Part shown: one piece after another, positions 21,310-33,356 of the stretch | Layout: each line of letters begins with the position of its first letter | Numbering within the stretch: position 1 is the stretch's first letter | From: Coprinellus micaceus | Taxonomy: Eukaryota > Basidiomycota > Agaricomycetes > Agaricales > Psathyrellaceae | DNA length: 64,000 nucleotides | Direction of reading: 5' to 3' | Assembly: GCA_951394405.1 (NCBI GenBank) | Contig: OX596346.1 | Location: forward strand, 868,001 to 932,000 | Translations under genes and position numbers: made by a program | Notes under the pieces: generated by a model | What the model was told of the DNA's origin: nothing | What the model saw: only the letters and a program-made list of their open reading frames with translations | Database searches by the model: none

Positions 21310-21831
21310 ATGTCCGCCCTCCCTACATCTCCTCAAGCTCCAGAGCCCCATCCCGCAAAGGACGGCCAATCCTTGTCTCTCCAAAATGCGACAGCGGCGG
21401 CAGGACAACCCTCCTCTTCTAGCCAACCACCCAAAGCCAATCCACCCGGCGAATCCATCACCGACGCCATAATCACTGCTGAGCAGGAGCTTCTGGTTCA
21501 AGACCACTCCTTGGATGCCCGCTTCACCTCCGAACAACTTTCCGACATGAACGCAATGGTTCCCGAGTATACGTTCTCCTTGCGAAAGCAGAAGAGCCAT
21601 ATCACCCGCACCCTCAGCGACAAATTCATCAAGCAGATCCTAGACAGTGGCGCGGAGTTGGACAAGGCGAAGAGGGCCAGAGTTCTGGAGGTATGGCGGC
21701 ACCACCTATTCAGAACATTACATGCCTTTGACATTCTCCCCAAGAACGTGCAGTACTGGTTCAGCCAACGGTGCCGTGTGAGGGAGAACGTCCCGACCTT
21801 CTTCCACCCATATGCATCAGGTACTCCATGA
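21310..21831 (+). CDS. Small protein divergent from the transposase
   Basis: Single frame of 173 aa from ATG 21310 (MSALPTSPQAPEPHP). The first 55 residues are Pro/Ser/Ala-rich. The rest is helical and basic, including VPEYTFSLRKQKSHITRTL and a region with NVQYWFSQRCRVREN. The WF-x-x-R spacing recalls the third helix of a homeodomain, but the invariant Asn is Gln and the rest of the fold is not evident, so I do not call it one. A 43-bp intron (GTGAGG...CATCAG) could alter the last 15 residues. The head-to-head position suggests co-expression with the transposase. Confidence 0.5.
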   Translation: MSALPTSPQAPEPHPAKDGQSLSLQNATAAAGQPSSSSQPPKANPPGESITDAIITAEQELLVQDHSLDARFTSEQLSDMNAMVPEYTFSLRKQKSHITRTLSDKFIKQILDSGAELDKAKRARVLEVWRHHLFRTLHAFDILPKNVQYWFSQRCRVRENVPTFFHPYASGTP

Positions 21832-23140
21832 CGAAAGGGCAGGGCAATGTAAGGTGTGTTAAAACAATGCAAAGTTTGATCAAGCATAAAATGTAGGGAA
21901 TACTTCCAGGGGGCTTGACACGTTCATGTATGAGAGGGTAGTCCTGATTATCTCTGCAAAGCACGTAATTCATCGCCTCCTTGAGCTCGTTAGCCGACCG
22001 GGATATCAACACCAGCAGTCTGGTGGCGACCCTCTACGGCCAAAATGTGCGATATTTGACCAAGGCAGGTCATTCTCCCCTCTTCTGACGCAGGAGCTCG
22101 GCCCTGTCATCCTGCCCAACCCCCCAAGCTCCGGAGACCCTTACATTTGAAGGCGGCGCTGGTGAAGGCGAGCACCTCCGGCACACCTCGTGACATGAGA
22201 AATCCCTCTCAGTTAACGCAGTCCGAGATCAGTGACCGGGGAACGTCGGACCCGCCAAGGGGATGTGAGGTGTCATTATAACCAGGATTGTCAGCTCCGA
22301 CCAGCGATGGAAACACTTACAACGGCAGGCAGACGTGATCGAATGCAGCAGACGCGGCAGCCAGAGTGAAGTGGGATAACGCTGTCATGCCCAACATTAA
22401 AGGGATCCCCTCCCAACAGCACCCTTTCGTCTGAGCGGCCACAACGGAAAGCGAGCGACATCATCGGCGAAAACATTGTGATGGATTCTCAAGAGTACGA
22501 TCTGTGAGCGTATTGACAAGACATTGCCATGTGTGTCACGACTACCACACCTCACAAGCCAGATGCCAGTGGCTAACGAAACCCAGATTCCCAAAATTTG
22601 CTCACCGCCGTCGCGAAGCTTGGTGGTGGTGGGGATTATCTTCTAGTACTAGGGGGCTCAAGCATCAGCACAAACATGGTCGAGCAGCAGGTACCAAATA
22701 GGGGCTCGCACAGAGCGCGCTTTGACACCGATGTTGGAAGGCCGATGGGCAGGTTCAACAAATGGCAGGATGTCGAATCTCCTCATCGCCATCGTGTATC
22801 CTGGAAGTAGCAGATATTCCCTAGGGAACCATCGTGCTCACGCCTTCCCGTAAATGTGGTGGGGGACCGGAGATTCAACCATGGGTCACGCAGACCGCAC
22901 CTGGAAGGCTGGGCCGACGCAATATCGTCGACCCGTCATGAACCAATCGAACCACGACCAAAATACGGTGTGATCACCAGTCACACACAAGGACCCACAA
23001 TCTCAGGTATTTAAATGGAATGATTAAATTATATGCCACGATGAGAGGGCTTGTGGCTATGCCGTTATTTAAGTGGCCGGTATGCGAATACAGCGGTAGA
23101 AAGTGACGGGCTAATTGAAAAATGAAAGGTACAAGTCGTG
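21832..23140. other. 1.3 kb without a convincing gene
   Basis: Only short frames with no exon chain. It lies between the 3' ends of the 173-aa gene and the DUF6698-like gene. Confidence 0.45.
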
Positions 23141-24698
23141 CTACGAAGCCTGAGCCAGACTCGGTTGAACCTGCTGTGTCGCTCCACCGGTGGCAGTCGC
23201 GCCCAGGCTCTTCCTGGTGGTTCGGTGCTCCTTTAGCTTGGCTAGGATGCTGTTGTTAGGAGCAAGACGCCGCGTGGTTGAAAAAGACGGAAATATTTTT
23301 CTGGGAGTCCAGGTATCCCAACCGTCAGCAAGTGTTGCATTAGAAGAAAGACATGGTTCCAACTCACTGGTTCCACCAATTCAAGAGAACCTTAACCTCA
23401 TCCTGTTCCTCAGGATCTTCTAGAACCTCCAGGATAGACGTGTAAAATGTCTCGGAGTCCGTTTCCCTGTCAGACCGAGAGAATATTGAAGCTGAAGTCA
23501 ACGCGAAGCGGACCTAGAAGAAGTGCATTCAGCCCCCAACTTAACGTGGACCAGAACCTTCTTCCTCACCTGGGTCGCGACATAAGCGAGGGAGGCACGC
23601 GTGACCTGCGTCATGCCATGTATACGCGCGTTTCCCGAACGCGTCGCCTTAGGGTCCTCGTCGACGGAGCTCGGGGAAGTGAAAATATGTTTGAATCCCT
23701 GCCTCAAGTAAGACGCCTTCCTAAGGGAGAGCGGACACAAAACTCACTAAGACCAAGAGGCGACCCCGAAACAACCCTTTCCACGGTTGCACCGCGTCAT
23801 ACTTCTCGTTGTGATAAACGAATATAGGCCAATGGGATCCCGTCACAATGATATTCTTGTCTTTTAGTTGTTGCCTGATACTAGGAGGGTGTTAGCTGAT
23901 GGCTCTAAATGCAATGCGAGATAACCCCTAAATGACTAACCTCTCGTCGTTCCAGTCGAGATCAGGTGGGCATAGAAGGAACCCAGTCCTGGGATGGTTG
24001 AAACCTCGATTGACCTTCACATTTCTGGATAGCTGGGATTCCAGCGGTGCTCCCCCTGGCTCCACTAACCACTCTAAAACGGCACCTTTGAGGGTCTTCG
24101 TGTCGTCCGATCGCGCACTAGCGGCGCCCTTCTGTAGCTACGTAAAGGTGTTAAGCGGGGACAAGTCGCGACAGGCAGAAGAAGTATACCATAGTGGCGA
24201 TAGACATAAGTTCTTCCTCGCTGCATTCCATCAACCTCTCTTCGAGGTTGGGAACTAGGCGAAGGAGCTGGCGAAAGACCCGGATTTCCCGCCTCTCCCT
24301 GACCGGGCGTCAGCTCAAAGGAGGTCCACATATAAAAGGCGAAATGCTCACTGCTGCGTCTCGGGGGGAGCTTCATCGTCTGTGTTGATACCCGCCAGCA
24401 GTAAAGCATGTACGTTTGCGAACGCATACACCGATCGGCCAAAATGACGGCCATGGTGAATGAGCGGGTCGGTGTGAAGGTTACTGGTATAAACACAATA
24501 CCAAGGCTGTCGTCAGCATTTGCGCTCGAGACAAGTCGCTTTTACTCACGGACGCTTCCTTGGACCCAGGCTCAAAGCGCTTGGCCGTTTCTGCCCAGCT
24601 CCCCCACTCACATCCTCCCCTTCCCCCGGAGGTGCCCCGCTCGAGGTTCCGTACCTCGGGCGGCGTTGCTCAGGACTGCTGGCAGCGGGCGACGTCAT
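23141..24698 (-). CDS. DUF6698-like protein (expanded Agaricomycete family)
   Basis: Eight exons: 24698-24550, 24483-24352, 24298-24190, 24131-23941, 23880-23748, 23698-23570, 23513-23368 and 23300-23141. Total 1,149 nt, an unbroken 382-aa frame. A disordered start (MTSPAASSPEQRRPRYG) is followed by DPLIHHGRHFGRSVYAF, ARSDDTKTLKGAVLEWL, VNRGFNHPRTGFLLCPPDL, GFKHIFTSPSSV, TRSGNARIHGMTQVTRASLA and a basic C-terminal tail. This block order is that of a family widespread in mushrooms, which I recall as DUF6698. Its function is unknown and it often sits near transposons. The name needs checking; the gene model is solid. Confidence 0.8.
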
Positions 24699-25034
24699 GG
24701 TGCGGGGAATTTATGGGATCACAAGGGACGTCGTCCTGTTCAGGTTGCGAAGGGATCTGAGGGGGGAGTTCGTGAGGGAGATTGAGGTCGGAGGGTACTG
24801 CTCGGGCTTATGTATCTCATGTAGCCTCGGCAAACTCGAATATCATCAAGTACCGCCTATCAATAAAGTGCGACGATCATCAGCATACATATCATCAGGT
24901 TGGGAACTTGGGGAGGCGCCTAGGCCACATCACTTCCACCGCGATGATCACTACCTCCCGCTGGCATCAGTTGGGCTTTAGAGTAGTGCCCCGGCCGCTC
25001 GACTCCTCTGAGGTCGGACTCAAACTCGGCGGTG
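24699..25034. other. Intergenic, 336 bp
   Basis: Spacer between the 3' end of the 218-aa gene and the start of the DUF6698-like gene, both on the minus strand. I see no further gene. Confidence 0.4.
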
Positions 25035-26060
25035 TCAGCTTCCCCAAGGCTCAGACTCCGTTTTCGCTGAGGAGGACCATTGGGAAATAGGTTGAATGAC
25101 TGCGAGGGGGGGCGGCATTCTCGACGTACTACCACTCCACTCGAATGTGTCATTATTCAGAGTCTGTAGTCATTGAGGAGAATATCATCCGGTCGAACAA
25201 AAATGAGGCATCGGAGGCCGCCAGTGGGACTCTAACTCATACCCCAAGAGATGTCATAGGCAAGCCCTCAGGGATATCGCCAACAGCGTAGAGAAGCCTT
25301 GCGCTTAATATGATGGCCCCTTCTGTGAAGTGCGAGCCGTGGTCAGGGACTCTGGACTTGGATGGGTTCGGGGAGATTCGTACCTGCGGGCTGGCCCGAC
25401 ACACTGCACCATCGATTCTTAACCTTGCGACGACCATCGTTGCGGGACGTTGACGTGATGCTAGACAACGGTCATCACAAATTCTCCTTGCCAGGGGACA
25501 TGTACCGATACAGCGGCCATAAGATGAGTAAGACTCACATCCAACGCGATGGTGTAGATAATAAGACTTCGAGCTCGATGAGCTGGCGTCGTGCCCTGCG
25601 ATGAGTGAGAGGATTGTTGCGAAGTTGCTTGAGATACCGATGGTTGCGTTCTGCCTGGTGATAAGAGCAGGTGAACCAGCGGGTAGTGGGCAGGGGTATG
25701 CGTCGGTCGACTTACCGGTTCAGAGTGTTTAGTAGTAGAGGGATGAAGGGTTTGAAGGTCATCGCTCCATGTGGTGGCGAGTCGGTCCTCGAAGCGGAAC
25801 TCCGAGGGGAGGAATAGGCCTCCCGAAGTGAGTAGCATGGGTCGAACGGGGACTGGGTAGGACGAGTCTTGTACGGCGTGAGGAAGGGATGTGGGGGAAT
25901 GAGAAGCGGGGGTCATCAGTTGACCAACCCCCTCTGATTTGATTCCTGGAAACCTACCTATAAACCCCCAGCAATCGAGAATCAGATGTAGAAGAAGGCT
26001 GGGTGACATCGCCAGGAGAGCCATGTGCCATCGACCGTATTGAGTCACTGAACGACTCAT
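25035..26060 (-). CDS. 218-aa protein of unknown function, six small exons
   Basis: Exons 26060-25958, 25867-25716, 25654-25539, 25460-25384, 25322-25243 and 25163-25035 total 657 nt with matching phases. From ATG 26060 it opens MSRSVTQYGRW and then a hydrophobic run (MALLAMSPSLLLHLILDCW), possibly a signal anchor. The middle is basic (THRRARRQLIELEVLL, RNDGRRKVKNRW), and the end is Ser/Trp-rich. Immediately upstream on the same strand, two more open segments (26342-26291 and 26214-26057) splice in phase and end in a TGA overlapping this ATG. They may be 5' exons under another splice choice. No family recognised; the first exon is the least certain. Confidence 0.5.
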
Positions 26061-26573
26061 CGGGCCTGCGAGGAATCCCTAACGTTTAGTTGAGAATTTA
26101 TTTTACATTGCACGCCCGAACACGCACCAGCATTGACATGTTCGCAGACAAAGAGCTGCTGGAACGGATGCATCTTGAATTGCGATTGTTGAACCCCTGC
26201 CCGATGTCCCAAGTCTGCAATTAGTTTCCGTCGCTTGTACCCTGGTCGGCTCTCGCGATAAGTTAGGAACGTACGGAAGAAAGGACGTACTCTCGAGTGC
26301 GGCTTTATACGCCACATGAGCCAACCATATTTGGTAGCCCATAGCGTCGGCGAAATAGGCGAGGCGCCTAGATTCGGGTAAACTTGTAGCGGTCGAACCT
26401 CGGAGGGTGCGTTTGGAATGTCCGTGTGTAATCGACTAGTAGGAACAATGTAATGAGATAACGATATGCGTCGTACCAAAGCAGATGCACAGAGCGAAGG
26501 GACTACAGGCTATTGAAACACCGTCGTGCCTAGCGCGACTGGAGAGTCCGCACCCGTTGAAGGGTCTGCCACG

Positions 26574-29500
26574 CTACCGATAGATGTCCGAGCCACCCTC
26601 GTCACTGGGTTCAGGCTCCTGGACGTCAGCGGCCCCCGCATCGTCCGAAACGGAAGCCGCATCGTCAGCGAGATATATGTCACTACCATGGGGACGGTCA
26701 TACCCAGAGTCCTCAGAGTTTGTGACAGAATTCCCGTCCCGGAATTGGGGACTGCTGATATCCATAGGCACTGGCCCGGCATTCGTTTCCGGAGATGTTG
26801 TCGCCACGTCCATTCCGTCCTGGGGGCCAGGATGAACAACTTGGCATGGACCCGATTTCGTCTTAAGGTCACCATCTCCTTGTTCGGTGCCAGCACCATG
26901 AGAGTATGCATGGCCCACTGCCAATCCCCAATGGAACCTCATCATCATATCGCGATCCACAAACCTAGCCCCTTCAACGTGAATACTGAGGAAGGTGGAT
27001 CAGCAAAGGAAGCGACTCACGGGTTGACATAGTACTCTTTCCAATCCTGCACGTCCTTTGCACATCTCGAATAGATTCTGTCGGATGGCGTGTTCTCGTC
27101 GTATCGCATTTTCTCCGAGAATCGGGGGATAATGTGCACTGCTCGAATCACGTCCGCTGGGTCGATGAAGTCACAGGCTTCGGGATCAGACAGACGCCGA
27201 AGGGTCACCCGTTCCATCCTTTTTGAAGACCAAAGTGTCGATTCTGAGAACTGAGCGTCGACCGGGTCGAACCAACGCACCCAGAGAAGATCAAACCGAC
27301 GCGGGCGGTGGTCTATCATCCCTGGTCCCCCATATATAGCATTGACATGTAGGATGGCGAGAATGCGACCGTACACGAAGCGACCACTGTTAGCCGCGTC
27401 GTCGGGCTCGCTCTGCTCCGGATCCTCTGGTGGCGACGCGGCCGCGGCGGGGGCACGGAAGCACATCACATCTCGGCGAGAGGTAGACGGATTGAGAGTG
27501 TCCTGAGCCCGTCGGCAGTCGTACGTTGTGTAGTTGATTTGGAGGATGCTGTGGCGATAGAAGCGATCGGAATGGATATATATGCCGTTAGAGTGAGCTG
27601 TAGAGAAGACGCCAGTGGTGTTCAGGTCCTTCAAGATGGGAAGGGCGACCTGGTAATCTTCGGGGAACCGGCGAGCCTCTAGAAGAAGGCGCTCAACAAT
27701 GCGAGGGAGGAGATGTCGCCTTAATTTCGGATAGAAATTCTAGAACGAGAGCTGGGTCAGCGCTCTATCGAAGCCGAACCTTTCGAACCTAGCCTCTGGG
27801 AGAAACCAAGCAACTTGGACCAGAAAGGGTGACAAAGATTAAACCGACCTTAACTGCGGGGTCGTTTGCGTTTATCCGCAGAAAATGCGACAAGGGGACT
27901 GGGTTGTTCTGAGACTTGCCGATGAAGTAGGAAGCGGCGTCCCTTTCAAGACCAGGTGAACCCTCATCGGGGGCTGGGGAAAGTTGTCTTCGGAGCTTCT
28001 GAATGCGAGCTTGTCGTGTTTGTATGCGAGAAAGTTGTAACGGAGTCTGCTTCTTGTTGGTACGTCGGTAGCGTGCTTTGGGAAAGCGATGGAACCGTTC
28101 GGACTATGAGAAATGTAAGAACATCGCCGCCAGTGTTGAGCGATCTGGAAAAACAAACTCACCAACTGTGTGGAATAGGAATCTGTCGTTCCGAACCGCC
28201 TAATGTACGTGGAAACATCGCCAAGAGCGTGAAATTTGGATGTGTTGAGACTCCAGGTCTTGACTCTACGGGTATCTGGGTTGGCCCAACCAAAGATAGT
28301 TAGCGCTCGACTCATGGAGTCAAGGATGATGATCTACGAGGGAGTTGGGGGCTCTTACCGTCTTCCACACTTGGCATTTGTGTTACTTAGGTGCGAAAGG
28401 ACAAATGAGCGTCGAGTCATCGCTTACTCGGAGCGATATGCAGCGTACCATGATGAGGTACTTGTGTCGCAGCGGCCTCAGCCAATCCAACTTCCAAGCT
28501 TGGGGTCATTCCGGATGCCTCCAGGGCAGCGACGTCGGCAGGGCTGTAATCCTTTTCCTTCTCGAGCAGGAGGACGCCGTCCGCTGTTCGGATCGCTTGA
28601 TAGCGGTGGGGCGTGAGCAAAGATAACACAACCAAATTAATATTGGAATACGCAACCTGAAGTTGAGGACATTTCAGCTTGATTTTGAACTGCGTCGTCG
28701 GTTGTAGTGGGGTCGTTTTCAATGGGTATCGTTTGTTTCGCCTTCGCCTTCCGAGCTGGGGGCTTCCTTGATGTTGTCGCCTTGGCAGGCCGACCTCGAG
28801 CCTTCTTGGGCGGTGCTCGTTTCTTCCCTTTGGATGTGGAAGAGCTCAAGTTGACGTCGGCAGGTGGGGCTGGGCTGGGCGCCTTGTCGGCGCTCGTCGC
28901 AACCTTGGGGCCAACAGCCTTGCTCTTCTTGCGAGCCTCGCTCCTTTTTCGAGATTGATATTCTCTCTTGAGTTCGCGAGTCTCGAAAGCGCTACAAGTT
29001 TGGTCGACAAATAGTCGAGACTCGACGCCAAGCATGACTGTCCACTCGTCGAGCAAAGACAAAGTGTCGTCGGTGTGAAGTTTCAACTTCGCTAAGGAGT
29101 GCCAGTGAGCAAATATGAATAATAGGTCTTGAACTCGACGTTCATGCTCGGCTGGTAGTATTAGTCCTTCAAACGCGGCCATGGCACACTGCAGTCCAAT
29201 CGGCGAAACATATAACGTCAGAGTGATCGCGACTTCAATGTTAAACTTTGTAAGGAAGCTAGCATACCTGCAGGATATCTTCGTAATCCCTAGCAGCAAG
29301 CTGCTTCATTTCACTGACATTGCTTCTGAACCGTCGAATCGTATCCCTCCCAAAGGTTGGAACTTGGCGGAATCTGAGGATCAGATGAGCCTTCTCAAGG
29401 TAGTGCCAGCACACTGAGGAGCCACGAACCTTCCGTTGAGGACGTTGAGGGAGGACTTGTCGATTGTTTCCAAAAGTCGGAGGAGTTGGATGAACAGGGA

Positions 29501-31973
29501 CTTCCAAACACCGATTTCCACTTCATGCAAGATGTCAACAGCTATCAGGCTGTATACATCAAGGCCATGGGAGGACAGTCTCTCGGAAAAAGCGTTCTGT
29601 ACGATGAGAGTACGATGGTCAGCAAGGGTTTGTGTACGGCGCCAACTCCATCACTTGGAGACCGTTCAGGTTCCGGTGAGGACACTCTTCAACTACTCAC
29701 AGATGCAGGCACAAGCGACGTCGGCTTTAACAATTTCTCCACTTCGCCTGTATTGACATTGTAATTTTTTCGGTAGATAATGCGTCGCGCATCATCGATC
29801 TTCTTCTTCCGGTCGGCGTCGTCCTTCCGGCATTGCTCCTTTCGCATCGCCAGATCTGACGGGGTGGCCAAGTTATAGATATCAGTGAGTGGAACTAGGC
29901 ATCTAGGGCAGGGATGGTCGCCCATGTTTCTGATGCCCACCACTGTGATCCTATCGTAAGTGTCGTGAGTGGGTTGTCATCCCTGTGAGAATGGCGTAGT
30001 CTATCAGACTTACCGTTCGGGGTAGTCCGCCGAGTAGGTGAGGATCCGAGGGTAGAATCGTCGCCTCTCTCCGTCGAAACAGTCTACGACTATACCCTCG
30101 TTGTGAGCCTCGACGAATTCATCATCAAGCAAGACTCTCCACTGTGCATGGAACAGCTCTCGGTTAAGGTGGGTCGCTAGTGGGTTGTTGACGTTCTTCT
30201 TGCCTGAGAGACCTAGATACCAATCTTGGAACTTGTCAGGGAGCTGGAAAGTTGTTGAGCGTGCTGCTGCGACTATTTGCGTGAGTTCCGGAAGCGACGA
30301 CTGACCGATTGAAAGTAGGCGACTTCCTCGAAAAGCTTCAGGGAAGACTTGCCGCGTCGATGTTTAGACTCATTTCCAAACATCATGTAGACTGGCCATA
30401 TTTTGCTGGTTCCAAAAGACGCCAGCATCGTTTCATCTGATGCGAACATCAAGGCGACAATATAGCGAGGCAGTGAGCTCTCCTTGGGCTCTGGGGGTAG
30501 GCTCTGTTTCCCAAATTTATCAGCAGTGCATCACAACCCAGATTTTCCGAAACACATCTCACCTGCACTTCCTTGTAGGCGTCGAGGAACGCCGAGGAGT
30601 TGTACAATTCACCATAGACTCGAATATCAGGGCCATCCGAGCCGTCGCCTTTGGGTCGCCATCTTAGTTCCGAAGGCACGACATGGAAGTAGTCCCCTCG
30701 GGTCATGTCCTTCAGCCGTTCCTTGATAATGGGGACAAGGGGCCGGTAACGAAAGTTCGGAATTTCATAACCATGTACGCCCGGAATCGAGGAGGTTCTG
30801 TTGAATGGGACCTGCAGCTCGATGGCGGTCGTCTGCCAGGACGTCCCATCGTCGACCCACTCGAACCCGCCCGCGGCCTCGTCAAATTCTGATGCAGCCA
30901 GAGAATCGTTTATTCTGTCCCAATTGGCGTCCCGGATGTCCTTGGCACTGAAATCGTCGCTTGTAATAATGTCGAGGAGCTTCCGGAATGACTCTCGCCC
31001 TTTCTCCTGACTATCATCCCAGTACCACTCTCCAAGGCGAAATGAGTTCCAATTGGGGAAGGGGAAAAGCGGGTTAGTCTTGGGGCCTTCTACTGATTCG
31101 GGTCCATGGCTATCACCCTCGTCTTCATCTTCCCTCAAGTCTTCACTCGTAGTGTACGAGTCGGGGTCATGGGGCCGCTTCTCTAGCGTCCAGAACTTTT
31201 TGTAAAGGCCAAACCGATTCGATGGGGTGGTCCTCCAGGAACGATGGTCGAGAATCGTTCTCCGAAGTACCTCGCAGGGTGACACCTCTTTCTCCGCAAT
31301 CGGGGCGTCTCCCTCTACACCAGTGCTGTCAATGTCGTCCTCCGGTAGAGTTGATGGGATGTCGAACGGGATGGTTGACGTCGCCGTGAAGTCTTTGTAC
31401 CGTTGAACGGGCTGATAGGCGCGATGCCCGCGTCCATATTCCACAAGAGCTGGGTCAATGTCCATTGCTTCTTGATTGACCTGGGGCTCCATTTCTCCGT
31501 TTCCGTTCGGCGGGTGATCCTGAGACGCGCCGACGCCAGGAGCGGGTTTGATCGCGCCCTATTAAGACATGAGGTGGCACATACTATACACTATGATGCA
31601 CTGGGCTGACCTCTTGCAATTGGAGAACATTGGGGGTGTGTTGGTTCGGCGATTCGCTGGGTGTGGGGTTGAGCGAAGCCATATCGGTTTCTGGCTGTCT
31701 AGTTTGGGAGGGCCCCGCAACTGTACCACGGTCGATATCAAGGTCATCGTCATTATAGCGTGAAGTTAGACCCTGGAGCCTCCCCTTCCCTTTCTGCGAT
31801 TGTCGTGATTGATAGCGCGCCTTGGCCCCCTCTAACACTGCACCGACGCCGCGCTTATACTGCTTGCAGCTCCTAATATGATTTGAATAACTGTTCAGCT
31901 GGAAGAACAGCTTTCCGCAGACACATTTGCGAGACCACCCCGGTGGTCCTTGATATACCGACTCGTCATCCAT
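26574..31973 (-). CDS. Plavaka-type transposase (CACTA-related), intact
   Basis: Fourteen exons: 31973-31611, 31558-30563, 30503-30306, 30243-30014, 29950-29701, 29596-29430, 29373-29268, 29188-28657, 28595-28462, 28379-28369, 28265-28163, 28103-27849, 27739-27021 and 26985-26574. Total 4,476 nt, a closed 1,491-aa frame. N-terminal CCHC finger: C17, C19, H32, C36 (CVCGKLFF...NHIRSC). Then the family blocks: NRFGLYKKFWTLEKRPHDPD, FRLGEWYWDD, VYGELYNSSAFLDAY, IVALMFASDET, HPCPRCLVPLTDIY, AVDILHEVEIGVWKSLFIQL, RQVPTFGRDTIRRF, FIFAHWHSLAKLKLHTD, KFHALGD, FGTTDSYSTQL, ILQINYTTYD and RDMMMRFHWGLAVGHAYSH. An 11-nt exon (28,369-28,379) is needed to keep the frame. Plavaka elements are cut-and-paste DNA transposons; this copy looks complete and is probably nested in the larger insertion. 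Confidence 0.92.
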
Positions 31974-32430
31974 CGGGTAAAGCGAGGAAACAGAGGATGC
32001 TTGGAGTGGAGGGTGGGCGAGATGAGGATGTCGGAAGAAAACGTATGGGGAATGGGAAGGTGGAACGAGGGGGCAGTTCAGTGTCTGCCAGATGTGTTGA
32101 GATCCAGGCTCCCAAGTATTGATACATCCGACACATCCGACAAACCTCCGTCGCGCAAACATCTTCGTTCCGAGGAGGGAGGGCATGTCCAGACTGGCCA
32201 CTACACCGGTAAGTCGATAAATGGCACGAAGAGAAGGGAAGACTGGGCGTCGTGCGAATGGTACAATCGGCGATGCAGTAAGACAAGTGGCACAATAGGG
32301 GACAGTAGGTCAGGAGTCGTCACGGACCCCTCACGAATTGAGACTCGAATAGCACTGCCGAGACCATTAGAAAGGGGTTAGTACGAGTGCTTATAAGACT
32401 AAACCGAGTGCCCACCTTGAGAGTTTCATC

Positions 32431-33037
32431 CCATCCGGTCTATGCGCTGAGTGGTATCCCGCGAGGAATCGTGGATGGTCTGGTCCCTCCAGACGCGCAT
32501 GCATCCCTCCTAAGCGCCGAGTGCCTCTGCGTTCTCCTCCCACCAATCTTCCCATCCGGTCTATGCGCTGAGTGGTATCCCGCAAGGAATCGCGGATGGT
32601 CTGGTCCCTCCAGACGCGCACGCATCCCGCCTAAGCGCCGAGTGCCTCTGCGTCCTCCTCCCCACCCAACCCTCCCATCCGGTCTATGCGCTGAGTGGTA
32701 TCCCGCGAGGAATCGCGGATGGTCTGGTCCCTCCAGACGCGCATGCATCCCTCCTAAGCGCCGAGTGCCTCTGCGTTCTCCTCCCACCAATCTTCCCATC
32801 CGGTCTATGCGCTGAGTGGTATCCCGCAAGGAATCGCGGATGGTCTGGTCCCTCCAGACGCGCATGCATCCCTCCTAAGCGCCGAGTGCCTCTGCGTTCT
32901 CCTCCCACCAATCTTCCCATCCGGTCTATGTGCTGAGTGGTATCCTGCGAGCAATCGCGGATGGTCTGGTCCTTCCAGACGCACACGCATCCCGCCTAAG
33001 CGTCGAGTGCCTCTGTGTCCTCCTCCCCGCCCAGTTT
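32431..33037. repeat. Minisatellite, five units of about 121 bp
   Basis: Units start with CCATCCGGTCTATG at 32,431, 32,552, 32,675, 32,796 and 32,917 (periods 121, 123, 121, 121) and run to about 33,037. The units are nearly identical except for the last. Each holds the small hairpin GTCTGGTCCCTCCAGAC. It lies just upstream of the Plavaka gene's 5' end, where CACTA-type elements can carry subterminal repeats. The long open frames through it are by-products of the repetition, not genes. Confidence 0.85.
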
Positions 33038-33356
33038 TCCAACCAGCCTACTCTCTAAGCGTTGACTCAATGGTTCTTCGTTCAATAGGTTTACGGAAGG
33101 GTTTAGCTTGTAGTATGGACTCGGATGCGTAATATGTCGTACTGCTACTCTCTGTAACTTCTCCAACCCCTGTTTAAAGGACAACAATCTTGATCCACGT
33201 CCACTTATGCAAAACTAGAAACTTGGTGGTGATAAAGACAGCGACCCCAGGTGCGAATAGTACGACGACTACAGAGGACAAGATCATGGTGGTTAAAGCG
33301 TTGAAGTATACATATCGTTGACTCGTCTACACACTGCATATGAGAGGAACAGACGG

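Noticed and set aside
21310..21831. Homeodomain protein
   Set aside because: Only the WF-x-x-R spacing fits; the conserved Asn is replaced by Gln and the first two helices are not recognisable.
32387..32990. Overlapping 100-140 codon open frames on both strands
   Set aside because: They arise from the 121-bp tandem repeat, which lacks stops in several frames; their translations are just the repeat unit.
32431..33037. CRISPR array
   Set aside because: Units are contiguous 121-bp repeats with no unique spacers, in a eukaryotic genome.
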